DNA of 37,334 nucleotides from JACVRW01 sp035650215 (GCA_035650215.1 DASRIC010000029.1:1-37334), one strand, 5' to 3'; counted from the stretch's first letter, positions 15,213 to 23,085 are shown. Made by a program: numbers and translations. The notes: a model not told the origin generated them from the sequence alone.

Positions 15213-15776
15213 GTGGCTGAGATGGCGGACTCGCCTATTCGACTCGGCACCCGGGCCGCCGGCGTGCTCGGTGGCGTGGCCCTGCGTCCTGTGGTGCAGG
15301 CCGCGACGCTCGCGGGGCGCGCCGAGCGGGCGGCCCGCGCCGCTGCAATCGGGCGCCTGAGCGCCGCCACGCTCGCGGCTGTGGACGCTGCGCTCGCCTC
15401 GCGCGTGACCGAAGAGGCGCTCGACCGCGTGCTGGCGAGCGCCCTGGCGCGGCGCGGTGTCGACAGGGCGCTCGAGGGTCCGCTGGTCGAGGCGGTGGCC
15501 GCCGGCCTCTCCGAGCACGGCGTGATCAAGCGGGTGCTCGACGACCAGGTGATGGAGCAGGCGGTGGCGCTCGTGCTCGCCAGCGACGAGCTCTGGCTCG
15601 TGGTGGAGGAGATCGCCCACAGCCCGGCGGTCACCGAGGCGATCACGCAGCAGAGCATCGGCTTCGCCGACGAGGTGGCGGGCGGTGTGCGCGCCCGCTC
15701 GCGCAGCGCCGACGACTGGATCGAGGCGAAGGTGCGCCGCGCGCTGCGTCGCCGGCCGGTGGCCGGCTCGCCGTGA
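15213..15776 (+). CDS. conserved hypothetical protein upstream of RDD gene
   Basis: 187 residues from GTG 15213 (VAEMADSPIRLGTRAAGVLG). In-frame alternatives are TTG 15183, GTG 15210 and ATG 15222; a GGGA lies a few bases before 15213. I do not recognise the family. It is an alanine-rich soluble protein with repeating short motifs of the type VTEEALDRVLASALA, VDRALEGPLVEAVAAGL and VMEQAVALVLASDEL, like tandem degenerate helical repeats, ending in a basic RRALRRRP tail. It overlaps the RDD gene by 4 bases (GTGA), so the two are probably translationally coupled and may act together at the membrane. Confidence 0.72.
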   Translation: MAEMADSPIRLGTRAAGVLGGVALRPVVQAATLAGRAERAARAAAIGRLSAATLAAVDAALASRVTEEALDRVLASALARRGVDRALEGPLVEAVAAGLSEHGVIKRVLDDQVMEQAVALVLASDELWLVVEEIAHSPAVTEAITQQSIGFADEVAGGVRARSRSADDWIEAKVRRALRRRPVAGSP

Positions 15777-16312
15777 GCCACGTGGCGCGAGCGCCCATGG
15801 CCGTGGCGGCCAGGGCGGCCGCTGAACCGGAGCAGCCGACGGCCGCCGAGCCCGTCTACGAGGGGCTCGTCACGCGCGCGATCGCGTTCACGCTCGACGC
15901 CGCGCTCGTGAACTTCGTCGCGCTCGTGGTGGGCGCGGCGCTGGCGCTCGCCGTGTCGGTCCTGCAGCTGTCGAACGAGCTCGACGCGGCGGCGGCGGCC
16001 TGCGCCGGCGTGGCCTACCTGCTCTGGACCGTCGCCTACTTCGTCACGTTCTGGTCCTCCACGGGCCAGACGCCCGGCAACCGGGTGATGCGGATCCGCG
16101 TGGTGCTCGCGAAGGACGGCGGCCGTCTCAGGCCCGGGCGCGCGCTCGTCCGCCTTGGCGCCCTCGTGCTCGCTGCCCTACCGCTGTTCGCGGGCTTCCT
16201 CACGATCCTCGTGGACGACCGCCGGCGCGGCCTGCAGGACATGATCGCGGGCACGGTGGTGGTGGCCGCTCCCGAGGAGGAGCAGCCGGGCGTCAGTGCA
16301 CCAGGACCTTGA
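15773..16312 (+). CDS. RDD family membrane protein
   Basis: 179 residues. After a soluble lead of about 35 residues come VTRAIAFTLDAALVNFVALV (RDD segment 1, with R-A-x-A-x-x-x-D), a second hydrophobic segment ACAGVAYLLWTVAYFVTFW, the family's STGQTPGNRVMRIRVV motif, a third membrane segment LVLAALPLFAGFLTILVD, and DDRRRGLQDMIAGTVVV, the typical D-x-x-x-R-x-x-H/Q-D-x-x-x-x-T end. RDD proteins are multipass membrane proteins, some linked to Na+/H+ transport, and most are uncharacterised. The GTG start overlaps the upstream stop. The last 20 bases overlap the convergent gene at 16293. Confidence 0.88.
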   Translation: MSHVARAPMAVAARAAAEPEQPTAAEPVYEGLVTRAIAFTLDAALVNFVALVVGAALALAVSVLQLSNELDAAAAACAGVAYLLWTVAYFVTFWSSTGQTPGNRVMRIRVVLAKDGGRLRPGRALVRLGALVLAALPLFAGFLTILVDDRRRGLQDMIAGTVVVAAPEEEQPGVSAPGP

Positions 16313-16772
16313 GAAGGACCAGGACGAGGCCGAGCGCCGCGGTGGACGCGCCCGCGCCGAGCATCTCGGCGAGCGTCCCGCCGGCGAGCTCGCGCAGGCC
16401 CGCACCCCACACGAAGAGCAGCATCACGTTCACGCCGAGCGCCACCCAGAGGGCCGTGCCGGTCGACCAGACGCCCAGCGCCGCAAGCGCGACCAGGACC
16501 GCCGCGGGAAGCGCCGCCTGGACGATCGGCCATTCGTGCGAGAGCGACCGCATGAAGCGGTGCCGGTCGACCGCGCGCTGCTCCACGGCGGCCTCGCTCA
16601 GCGCGTGAGCCCACGCGTGCGCGAGCGCGAACACGGCCGAGGTGACCACGAGCGCCACGGCCAGGAGCTCGATCTCCTTGCCGCTGAGCGTGACGATCAC
16701 CGAGGTCACGAGGATCAGCCCGTAGAGGCTGCCCGCGAGGTTGCCGCGGGGGACCACGCGGGCGAAGCTCAT
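16293..16772 (-). CDS. multipass membrane protein of unknown function
   Basis: 159 residues with four or five predicted membrane helices: LAGSLYGLILVTSVIVTL, IELLAVALVVTSAVFALAHA, AALPAAVLVALAALGVW, ALWVALGVNVMLLFVWG and STAALGLVLVLLKVLVH. HAWAHALSE and VEQRAVDRHRFMRSLSHEWP between helices 2 and 3 carry several histidines. This organisation is common in small actinobacterial integral membrane proteins, but I cannot name a family. The ATG at 16772 overlaps the TGA of the upstream MBL gene (ATGA), so the two are coupled. Confidence 0.78.
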   Translation of the reverse strand: MSFARVVPRGNLAGSLYGLILVTSVIVTLSGKEIELLAVALVVTSAVFALAHAWAHALSEAAVEQRAVDRHRFMRSLSHEWPIVQAALPAAVLVALAALGVWSTGTALWVALGVNVMLLFVWGAGLRELAGGTLAEMLGAGASTAALGLVLVLLKVLVH

Positions 16773-17509
16773 GCGCTCAGCTCGAGCGTGTCGCCCGGCT
16801 CGAGCACTCGCACCTCCACGGTGGGCGCCCACTCGGCCGCGCGGGCCGCGAAATCGTGCGGAGGATCCGTGAGCCGGCCGCGCGGCCGCAGGACGCGCGG
16901 GTAGAACGTGCCCCAGTGGATCGGCACCGCCAGCCGGGGGCTGAGCATGGCCGCGGCGCGGGCTGCGCGCTCCGGATTGAGGTGGCCCGGGCCCAGCTTC
17001 GGCCCCCAGCCCCAGACCGGCAGCAGCGCGACGTCGAGGTCCGGCTCGAGCTCGGCCATACCCTCGAACAGGTCGGTGTCGCCTGCGAAGTAGACCGAGC
17101 GGCCGCGCCGCAGCACGAACCCGAGCGGCTCCACGCGCGGCCCGCCGAACGGACGCCGGCCCCCGTCGTGGACCGCCGGCGTCGCGACCACCTCCACGTC
17201 ATCGACCCAGGCCGACTCGCCCGGGGCGAGCTCCTCCACGCGGGCGAAGCCCGCCTTGCGTAGCACCCCGCCGCCGCCCCGTGGGACGATCAGTCGCACC
17301 CCGCGGTCGAGCTTGCGAAGCGAGGGCCGGTCGAGGTGGTCGAGGTGCAGGTGGGAGATCAGGACCGCGGCGAGGTCCTCGCTGACCTCGCGCGCCGGTG
17401 ACCGTGAGCGCCGCCTCAGGTGCAGGAGGCGGTCGCGCAGGATCGGATCGGTGAGCAGGCGCACGCCACCGAGCTCGATGAGCGCGGTGGCGTGCCCGAC
17501 GTAGGTCAG
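16769..17509 (-). CDS. MBL-fold metal-dependent hydrolase (UlaG/YtnP-like)
   Basis: About 246 residues if started at CTG 17509. The first conserved strand LTYVGHATALIELGGVRLLT, including the family T-x-x-G-H-A, lies upstream of the first standard start codon (GTG 17464), so the true start must be further up. The candidates are the unusual CTG 17509, or CTG 17533 inside the DUF1269 gene. Metal-binding motifs are VLISHLHLDHLD (HxHxDH) and YFAGDTDLFEGM, plus IHWGTFYPR near the end. The family comprises L-ascorbate-6-phosphate lactonase-like and other hydrolases. It follows DUF1269 by only 13 bases and overlaps the next membrane gene by ATGA, giving a three-gene leftward unit. Confidence 0.82.
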   Translation of the reverse strand: MTYVGHATALIELGGVRLLTDPILRDRLLHLRRRSRSPAREVSEDLAAVLISHLHLDHLDRPSLRKLDRGVRLIVPRGGGGVLRKAGFARVEELAPGESAWVDDVEVVATPAVHDGGRRPFGGPRVEPLGFVLRRGRSVYFAGDTDLFEGMAELEPDLDVALLPVWGWGPKLGPGHLNPERAARAAAMLSPRLAVPIHWGTFYPRVLRPRGRLTDPPHDFAARAAEWAPTVEVRVLEPGDTLELSA

Positions 17510-17522
17510 ACGGTCCGTCGGT

Positions 17523-18026
17523 CTACGACGCAGCCGGCGCGGCGCCGCGGTTGTCGAGCGCCTGCTGGAGCGCGGCCTCCTGCTCGTTCGAGAGCGAGCT
17601 CTGGACCACGTGGCCGCCGTACTTGGCGATCTCCGGCACGACCTTGTCGCGCGTGGCCTCGCGCACCAGCACGATGATCGCGGCGCCGCCCTCCGGCATC
17701 TTGTCGCCGAGCTCCTTCATGAAGTTGTCGTCGACGCCGTAGTCGCTCATTGCGCCGGCGGCCGCTCCGGTAGCCGCTCCGATGGCCATGCCGAACAGCG
17801 GCATCAGGAAGATCAGGCCGATCAGGCCGCCCCAGAGCGCGCCGCTGGCCGCGCCCACGCCGGCGAGCGACGGCTGATGGAGCTTCATCTTGCCATCCGC
17901 GCGGTGCTCAACGATCACCGCGTCCTCGAGCGTGAGCGAGTGCTCCTTCACGAGCTCCCCGACCGTGCCCATCACCTGCTTGGCCTGGTCGAGGTCGTCG
18001 TATGCGATCGCGACGAGATTTGCCAC
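17523..18026 (-). CDS. DUF1269 domain-containing membrane-associated protein
   Basis: 167 residues. The N-terminal alpha/beta part (VAIAYDDLDQAKQVMGTVGE to VIVEHRADGKMKLHQ) is followed by a glycine-rich hydrophobic hairpin, GALWGGLIGLIFLMPLFGMA and IGAATGAAAGAMSDYG. The C-terminal domain has FMKELGDKMPEGGAAIIVLV. This is the standard DUF1269 arrangement, of unknown function and often stress-associated. The GTG at 18026 has the strongest Shine-Dalgarno in the window (AAAAGGAGG at 18039-18031, four bases before GTG), unlike the leaderless-looking neighbours. The TCACCC-N5-GGGTGA palindrome is centred 65 bases upstream, between this gene and the divergent SHOCT protein. Confidence 0.9.
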   Translation of the reverse strand: MANLVAIAYDDLDQAKQVMGTVGELVKEHSLTLEDAVIVEHRADGKMKLHQPSLAGVGAASGALWGGLIGLIFLMPLFGMAIGAATGAAAGAMSDYGVDDNFMKELGDKMPEGGAAIIVLVREATRDKVVPEIAKYGGHVVQSSLSNEQEAALQQALDNRGAAPAAS

Positions 18027-18030
18027 GTTG

Positions 18031-18039
18031 CCTCCTTTT
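18031..18039 (-). promoter_or_regulatory. strong ribosome binding site AAAAGGAGG
   Basis: A near-perfect anti-16S complement four bases before GTG 18026. It fixes the start of the DUF1269 gene; the ATG further upstream has no such signal. Confidence 0.75.
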
Positions 18040-18081
18040 CGGGGTGAGGGCGTCATGGTTGCGGCTCCTGTCGAGGCCCGC

Positions 18082-18100
18082 ATCACCCGAGCTGGGTGAT
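18082..18100. promoter_or_regulatory. palindromic operator, TCACCC-N5-GGGTGA copy 2
   Basis: ATCACCC (18082-18088) and GGGTGAT (18094-18100) are 7-bp inverted arms around GAGCT. The centre at 18091 is 47 bases before ATG 18138 and 65 bases before GTG 18026 of the divergent DUF1269 gene, so either or both may be controlled. Confidence 0.62.
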
Positions 18101-18129
18101 TGCCCTCTCACCCTGCACGGTCGCAGAAT
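18100..18129 (+). promoter_or_regulatory. candidate promoter TTGCCC-N18-CAGAAT
   Basis: A -35-like TTGCCC (18100-18105) abuts the palindrome, and an 18-base spacer leads to CAGAAT (18124-18129), 8 bases before ATG 18138. The palindrome would sit at about -45, the position of class II activators. Confidence 0.45.
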
Positions 18130-18137
18130 CGGAGTCC

Positions 18138-19385
18138 ATGAAGGGCCGTCGCATAGGCGTCGCGGCGCTGCTGGTCCTCGCCACCCTGCTCTGGACGGCC
18201 GCGGGGTTCAGCGTCTGGGCCAAGCGCCAGGCGCTCGACACGGATAACTGGGTCAACACCAGCGGCGAGCTGCTCGAGGACGAGGAGATCCGCACGGCGC
18301 TCGGGGTGTTCATCGTCAACGAGCTCTTCCAGAGCGCGGAAGTGCAGACTCGGATCGAGGACGCGCTCCCGACGCAGCTCCAGCCTCTGGCAGGCCCCGC
18401 CGCGGCCGGCCTGAAGGAGGTCGCTCAGCGCGGCGCGCCCGACCTGCTCGGGAGCGCGCCGGCGCTCCAGGCATGGGAGACGGCGAACCGGGTGGCCCAC
18501 AGCAAGCTCGTCGCCGTCCTCGAGGGCACCCTCCAGGACCAGGGCGTGGCGCTCGAGCTCAAGACGCTGTTCCAGCAGATCGCGGATAGCACCGGGCTGC
18601 CCCCCGGCCTCGCCGACCGGCTCCCGCCGGAGGTCGCCTCGCTCCAGGTCGTCAAGCCCGACGAGCTCGAGACCGCACAGGAGGCGGTCGACCTCTTCCA
18701 GACGCTGGTGTGGGTCCTCGTCGTGCTCGCGGTGCTCGCGTTTGCCGGGGCGATCGCGCTCTCGCCGGATCGCCGCCGCACCGCCGTGACCGTCGGTGGC
18801 TGCCTCGTGTTCGCCGGGGTCGCGATCTTTGCCTTCCGTCGGCTGGCCGAGAACGCGGTGGTAAATGCGCTTGCCGACTCCCCCAACGCGAGCGCCATCG
18901 GGGACAACGTCTGGGAGATCTCGACCTCGCTGCTGGCGGAGGTGGCTCAGGGCACGCTGCTGTTCGGGCTGTTCGTGATGGCCGGTGCCTGGCTGGCGGG
19001 GGCAGGCCGGCGGGCTACCGCTCTTCGCCGGATGTCCGCCTACGCTCTGCGCGAGCACCCAGGCTGGACGCGCGCCGCCCTCGGCGCCCTAATCCTGCTG
19101 CTGGTGATCTGGGGGCCCGTACCCTGGACCCAGCGCTTCTGGACGATCCTCATCTTCACCGTCCTCGCGTTCGCGTGGCTCGAGTGGCTACGCCGGCGCA
19201 CCGTGGAGGAGTTCCCCGACCAGCCGCCGCCACGGCGGCCCTCGTTGCGGCTGCCCGGCCGAGGCGGAGGCGGGCGCGCGGGCGAGCTCGAGCGGCTCGC
19301 CGAGTTGCGCGAGCGCGGCGTGCTCGACCAGGCCGAGTTCGAACGCGAGAAGGCGGCGCTACTGGCGGGTGGCGCGAGTCCCTAG
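18138..19385 (+). CDS. membrane protein with C-terminal SHOCT domain
   Basis: 415 residues. A first membrane helix or signal anchor at 7-25 (GVAALLVLATLLWTAAGFSV) precedes a large extracytoplasmic region (about 30-195) beginning AKRQALDTDNWVNTSGELLE. Membrane helices follow around LVWVLVVLAVLAFAGAIAL, VTVGGCLVFAGVAIFAF, LLFGLFVMAGAWLAGAG and ALGALILLLVIWGPVPW. The end is LERLAELRERGVLDQAEFER, a SHOCT oligomerisation motif. Function is unknown; related proteins occur widely in Actinomycetota. GGAG lies three bases from ATG 18138. A divergent palindrome-controlled promoter is likely. Confidence 0.85.
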   Translation: MKGRRIGVAALLVLATLLWTAAGFSVWAKRQALDTDNWVNTSGELLEDEEIRTALGVFIVNELFQSAEVQTRIEDALPTQLQPLAGPAAAGLKEVAQRGAPDLLGSAPALQAWETANRVAHSKLVAVLEGTLQDQGVALELKTLFQQIADSTGLPPGLADRLPPEVASLQVVKPDELETAQEAVDLFQTLVWVLVVLAVLAFAGAIALSPDRRRTAVTVGGCLVFAGVAIFAFRRLAENAVVNALADSPNASAIGDNVWEISTSLLAEVAQGTLLFGLFVMAGAWLAGAGRRATALRRMSAYALREHPGWTRAALGALILLLVIWGPVPWTQRFWTILIFTVLAFAWLEWLRRRTVEEFPDQPPPRRPSLRLPGRGGGGRAGELERLAELRERGVLDQAEFEREKAALLAGGASP

Positions 19386-19402
19386 GCGAGAGGGGAGAGC
19401 GA

Positions 19403-19523
19403 ATGGCCGAGTTCATCGCCAAGGACACGGACTCGGACGAGATCGTGGTGCTCGAGCGCCAGGGCACGGAGAGCACGGGGCGAGATCGTGGGAGCGCTGC
19501 TCGGGATCCAGCTGGACGGGTGA
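19403..19523 (+). pseudogene. small gene with a frameshift at a GGGG run
   Basis: ATG 19403 follows GGGGAGAG and opens MAEFIAKDTDSDEIVVLERQ in codons that all end in G or C. At GGGG (19477-19480) codon quality collapses in that frame, while the frame read with one G fewer continues as STGEIVGALLGIQLDG and stops at TGA 19521-19523. A 39-residue protein was therefore probably intact before one base was gained, unless the shift is programmed or a sequencing error. The family is unknown. It follows the SHOCT gene by 17 bases and would be co-transcribed with it. Confidence 0.5.
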
Positions 19524-19539
19524 CAGCGCCGGGCGAGCG

Positions 19540-20238
19540 TCAGCTCGCGGCGGAGAGGCCCGCGCCCACGGCGAAGCCGAGCGTGGTCACGAGCCCGGTG
19601 GTCCTGCCCGCCTGCCGCGTGGCGTCCGGGATCATCGAGTCGACCAACATCACGATCAGCGCTCCGGCGGCGAAGCCGTTGGCGCCGCCCTGCAGCTCGT
19701 CGGACAGGCTGTCGGCCACCGCGAAGCCGATCACCGAGGCCACCGTGCACACGCCCGCGACCCCGAGCCAGAGGCGCATGATGGTCGCGCGGGCCACGCC
19801 GCCCGCGCGCATCGCGGTGGCCGAGCCGATCGCCTCGGGCAGGTTCGACACGAAGATCGCCGCCAGCAGGCCGGCGCTCACCCCATCGCCGATGGCCACG
19901 CCGAGCCCCAGCACGAGCTGCTCGGGGATCCCGTCGAGGAAGGCGCCGAGCGCGAGGGAAGAGCCGGCGTCGGAGCCGCCGCTGCGCCGCCCGATCAGGC
20001 CGTCGGCAACGTAGTAGGTGAGCGCGCCGAGCGCGAGCCCGGCGGCCACGGCCCCGCCGCTCGCCACCTGCAGGCCCTCCTCGGCGAGCTCGAACGAGAC
20101 CGCGCTGATCAGCGCGCCCGCGCCGAAGCCGAGCACGAGCCCGACCACGCGCGGCGGCCAGGGGCGCGCCACGCCCGCCAGCGCGCCGATCACGAGCGAC
20201 GACGCGGCGAGGGCGCCCCAGCCGAGCGCCGCGATCAC
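19540..20238 (-). CDS. ZIP-family-like metal transporter
   Basis: 232 residues, almost entirely membrane helices. LGFGAGALISAVSFELAEEG resembles ZIP helix 2. The pair ALGAFLDGIPEQLVLGLGVA and LAAIFVSNLPEAIGSATAM resembles ZIP helices 4 and 5, where H/D-x-x-P-E motifs bind the metal. Here the usual His of HNxPEG is Asp or Asn (LDGIPE, SNLPEA), as in the divergent ZIP-like subgroup, so the substrate metal is uncertain. The GTG start at 20238 overlaps the TGA of the upstream DUF2254 gene (GTGA), indicating a two-gene unit. It converges with the frameshifted small ORF. Confidence 0.82.
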   Translation of the reverse strand: MIAALGWGALAASSLVIGALAGVARPWPPRVVGLVLGFGAGALISAVSFELAEEGLQVASGGAVAAGLALGALTYYVADGLIGRRSGGSDAGSSLALGAFLDGIPEQLVLGLGVAIGDGVSAGLLAAIFVSNLPEAIGSATAMRAGGVARATIMRLWLGVAGVCTVASVIGFAVADSLSDELQGGANGFAAGALIVMLVDSMIPDATRQAGRTTGLVTTLGFAVGAGLSAAS

Positions 20239-21545
20239 GGTGGGGGGTCGCGGGCGACCAGCCCGCGGCGCATCGGGCCGGGCGAGCCGATGCCCTGGCG
20301 GTCGGGAGTGAGCGCCTCCTCGCGGTCAGCCGGGTCGGGGAAGCTCCGCTCGACGTCCAACTCGAGGCGGCGCAGGCGGTCCTCGATCGCCGGCCGGCGC
20401 TCCTCGGGCACCTCGTCGTGAAGGTCCTCGAGCAGCGCGCGCAGGCGCCGGCAGATCTGGAAGGAGCCCGTGCCGAAGCGGCGGATCTCGTCGACCGCCA
20501 GCGACAGGTAGTCCTCCCAGCGCGGCGTCGGGTAGACGAAGCGCTCCGCGCCCTCGCCGTCGGTCACCACGCCGATGCCGAGCCGGCGGTCGGCGAGCCG
20601 CCGCAGCAGGCTCTCGAGCTGGTCGATCGCCTGCACGGCCGTCGTCGGGTCGTTGATCGCGGACGAGAGTGCCTTGTTCGCCACGTCCACGAGCAGCCGG
20701 AGCGCGAACGGCGGGTCGAGCTCCACGGTGCGCTCGTCGCCCAGCGGCACGGTCGCTCGCAGCGCGGCCTCGTCGATCGGCGTCTCGCCGTACACCTCGA
20801 ACAGCGCCCGGCCGCGGTGCAGGTGGTCGCCCACCGAGGTGGCGAGCACCACCTTGGCGTCGGCCCGCCGGGCGAGCTCCGCCACGGCCTCCCGGTCGAC
20901 GCTCACGATGTACCCGGGCTGCCCCTCGTGCCGGATCACCTGGATCGGGACGGCGGGGCGCTCGGCAGGCACCCGGTCCGGAGCGGGAGCGCTGAAGGGG
21001 TCGGGATAGGTGGTGGTGATCACGGCGCGGCCGCGGTCCCCGACCTCGCGGACGATCGCGCTCGCCCGCAGCGACTCGGTGAGCCGGTAGAGCAGCGCCA
21101 GGAGCATCGCGACGCTCCCGAGCAGCAGGAGCAGCGCCGTCAGCAGGGAGATCGTGGGCGTCTGGCGGTCGTCGATCAGCTGCGTGAGCACGAGCGCGTA
21201 CAGGAAAGTGGCCGTGAACACGCCGAGGGCGAGTCGGGGGATGGTGTCGTCGCGCAGCACGCGCAGCAGCCGAGGCGAGAAGGCCGTCGAGCCGAACTGG
21301 ACGACCAGCACCACCGCCGAGAACACGAACCCGGTGAACGCGATCATGCCGCTGGCCATGGCCGACAGCGCGGCGCGGGCGCTGTCGGGATCCTTCTCGA
21401 TCCCGAGCTCGAGGTCGACCGCGCGGTCGACCTCGGGCAGCACGACAGCGAGCACGATGCCGGCGGTGATCACCGCGACCGGCAGCACCGCCAGGCGCAG
21501 GCCGGGGTGGGAGATCCGGTCGGGCGGGCCTGCCACGCGCGTCAT
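20235..21545 (-). CDS. DUF2254 family membrane protein
   Basis: 436 residues. N-terminal membrane helices LRLAVLPVAVITAGIVLAVV, then MASGMIAFTGFVFSAVVLVV with the family's QFGSTAFSPRLLRVLRDD, ALGVFTATFLYALVLTQL, and LLTALLLLLGSVAMLLALL. The cytoplasmic half contains IQVIRHEGQPGYIVSVDREA, LLVDVANKALSSAINDPTTA and QAIDQLESLLRRLADRRLG, all characteristic of DUF2254. Function is unknown. The ATG at 21545 is chosen from the family start; the frame is open much further upstream only as a shadow of the HerA gene. The TCACCC palindrome is centred 38 bases upstream. Confidence 0.9.
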   Translation of the reverse strand: MTRVAGPPDRISHPGLRLAVLPVAVITAGIVLAVVLPEVDRAVDLELGIEKDPDSARAALSAMASGMIAFTGFVFSAVVLVVQFGSTAFSPRLLRVLRDDTIPRLALGVFTATFLYALVLTQLIDDRQTPTISLLTALLLLLGSVAMLLALLYRLTESLRASAIVREVGDRGRAVITTTYPDPFSAPAPDRVPAERPAVPIQVIRHEGQPGYIVSVDREAVAELARRADAKVVLATSVGDHLHRGRALFEVYGETPIDEAALRATVPLGDERTVELDPPFALRLLVDVANKALSSAINDPTTAVQAIDQLESLLRRLADRRLGIGVVTDGEGAERFVYPTPRWEDYLSLAVDEIRRFGTGSFQICRRLRALLEDLHDEVPEERRPAIEDRLRRLELDVERSFPDPADREEALTPDRQGIGSPGPMRRGLVARDPPP

Positions 21546-21574
21546 TCTGCCGGGGACGCCGGGCGGAGGGAGCA

Positions 21575-21591
21575 TCACCCCGGTCGGGTGA
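21575..21591. promoter_or_regulatory. palindromic operator, TCACCC-N5-GGGTGA copy 3
   Basis: TCACCC (21575-21580), CGGTC, GGGTGA (21586-21591). The centre at 21583 is 43 bases before GTG 21626 and 38 bases before the divergent ATG 21545. A GAGGAT hexamer at 21614-21619 sits 6 bases before GTG 21626 as a weak -10. Confidence 0.6.
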
Positions 21592-21625
21592 GGCGAGTGA
21601 CCCTCGGCTGCGAGAGGATCGAGGC

Positions 21626-23074
21626 GTGAGCAATCACCTGGCGGCGATCGAGGAGTACCGGGGGCTGCGCGACGCCCTCGAGGCCGCCGTGCTCCCGCTC
21701 GCGACGTCCGTCGACGGGCGCCGTTTCGAGTACCAGGCCTCGCTGCACGGGCTCGAGCTCGAGGCGGGCGGCTACGTGTCCGTCGACGCCGGCGCCGAGA
21801 GCCATCTCGGTCAAGTGCTGTCACTGGCGATGGAGTCGCGCGAGCTCGCGGTGCCCGGCGGCCGCGGTCAGGTGCTGGTGCGCGCGGCGCGCGGGACCGG
21901 GGCGCTGCTCGACACCGGTGTGCGGCCCTTCCACGACGCGCAGGTGCGCCCCGCCACGCCGGGTGAGGTCGGGGCGTGGTCGGAGCGCACGCGGGCGCCG
22001 GGCGCACGGTTACCGGTGGGCGAGCTGGCCCTCGCGCCGGGTGTTCCGTTCGAGCTCGACGCGAGCGGCTTCGGCCGCCACACCTTCCTCTGCGGCCAGT
22101 CCGGCTCGGGCAAGACCTACTCGCTCGGCGTGCTGCTCGAGCAGCTTCTGAGCGAGACGAGCCTGCGGCTGCTCGTGCTCGACCCCAACTCCGACTACGT
22201 GCGCCTGGGCGAGCCCCGCCCCGACGCGGAGGCCGCGGCGGCCGAGCGCTTCGCGGAGCGCGCCGGGCCGATCGTTGTGCGGAGCGGCGTGGAGGGCGCC
22301 GGGCGCCTGGGGCTGCGCTTCCGCGACCTCGGCGCGGCGCACCAGGCGGCGCTCCTGCGGCTCGATCCGGTGGCCGACCGCGACGAGTATGCGGAGCTGG
22401 CGGCCGTCGCCGAGACCGCCACGCCGGAGAGCTTCGAGGACCTCGCGCGTGGAGGGGAGGAGGCCCGGGGGCTGGTGCGCCGCGCCACCAACCTGGGCGT
22501 CGACCGGTTCGGCATCTGGTCGCGCGACGACGACGTCTCGCTGCTCGACGACCTCGCAAACGGGGACATCCGCTGCCTGGTGGCGGATCTCGGCTCGCTC
22601 GCCACGAGCGCCGAGCGCTCGCTCGTGGCCGGCAGCCTGCTGGGGCGCCTCTGGAGCCGGCGTGCGGAGCGCGAGCCGATCGCGATCGTGATCGACGAGG
22701 CCCACAACGTCTGCCCGGCCGCACCGAGCGATCCGCTCACGGCGCTCGCCACCGAGGATGCGATCCGGATCGCCGGCGAGGGCCGCAAGTTCGGCCTCTA
22801 CCTGATCGTGGTCACACAGCGCCCGCAGAAGGTGCACGAGAACGTGCTCTCGCAGTGCGACAACCTCGCGCTGATGCGGATGAACTCGATCGCGGACCTC
22901 GGCCACGTGACCGACGTCTTCTCGTTCGTGCCGCCCGGACTGATCGATCGCGCCACGACCTTCCGCCAGGGCGAGGCGCTCGTGGCCGGCAAGGTCGCCT
23001 CCCACCCGGCCCTCATCCGCTTCGGCGCCCGCATCACCCAGGAGGGCGGGGCGGACGTGGCGGGCTGGGCCTGA
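21626..23074 (+). CDS. HerA/DUF87-type ATP-binding protein
   Basis: 482 residues. The N-terminal part (EYQASLHGLELEAGGYVSVD) is a HAS-barrel-like beta domain. Then comes a RecA-like ATPase: Walker A GQSGSGKTY (157-165), RLLVLDPNSDYVRL, Walker B AIVIDEAHNVCP, and a conserved GEGRKFGLYLIVVTQRPQKV motif with LSQCDNLALMRMNS, typical of HerA/FtsK-superfamily translocases. Bacterial HerA-like proteins act in DNA processing or in nuclease-linked defence, but no NurA, SIR2 or nuclease gene adjoins this one. The GTG start at 21626 looks leaderless. It converges with the LAL regulator, 20 bases between stops. Confidence 0.88.
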   Translation: MSNHLAAIEEYRGLRDALEAAVLPLATSVDGRRFEYQASLHGLELEAGGYVSVDAGAESHLGQVLSLAMESRELAVPGGRGQVLVRAARGTGALLDTGVRPFHDAQVRPATPGEVGAWSERTRAPGARLPVGELALAPGVPFELDASGFGRHTFLCGQSGSGKTYSLGVLLEQLLSETSLRLLVLDPNSDYVRLGEPRPDAEAAAAERFAERAGPIVVRSGVEGAGRLGLRFRDLGAAHQAALLRLDPVADRDEYAELAAVAETATPESFEDLARGGEEARGLVRRATNLGVDRFGIWSRDDDVSLLDDLANGDIRCLVADLGSLATSAERSLVAGSLLGRLWSRRAEREPIAIVIDEAHNVCPAAPSDPLTALATEDAIRIAGEGRKFGLYLIVVTQRPQKVHENVLSQCDNLALMRMNSIADLGHVTDVFSFVPPGLIDRATTFRQGEALVAGKVASHPALIRFGARITQEGGADVAGWA

Positions 23075-23085
23075 GGCGGCCCGGG

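Noticed and set aside
20235..22724. Leftward frame extending DUF2254 by almost 400 residues
   Set aside because: The extension is Arg/Pro/Ala-rich and antisense to the HerA-like gene. The family start and the divergent palindrome fit 21545.
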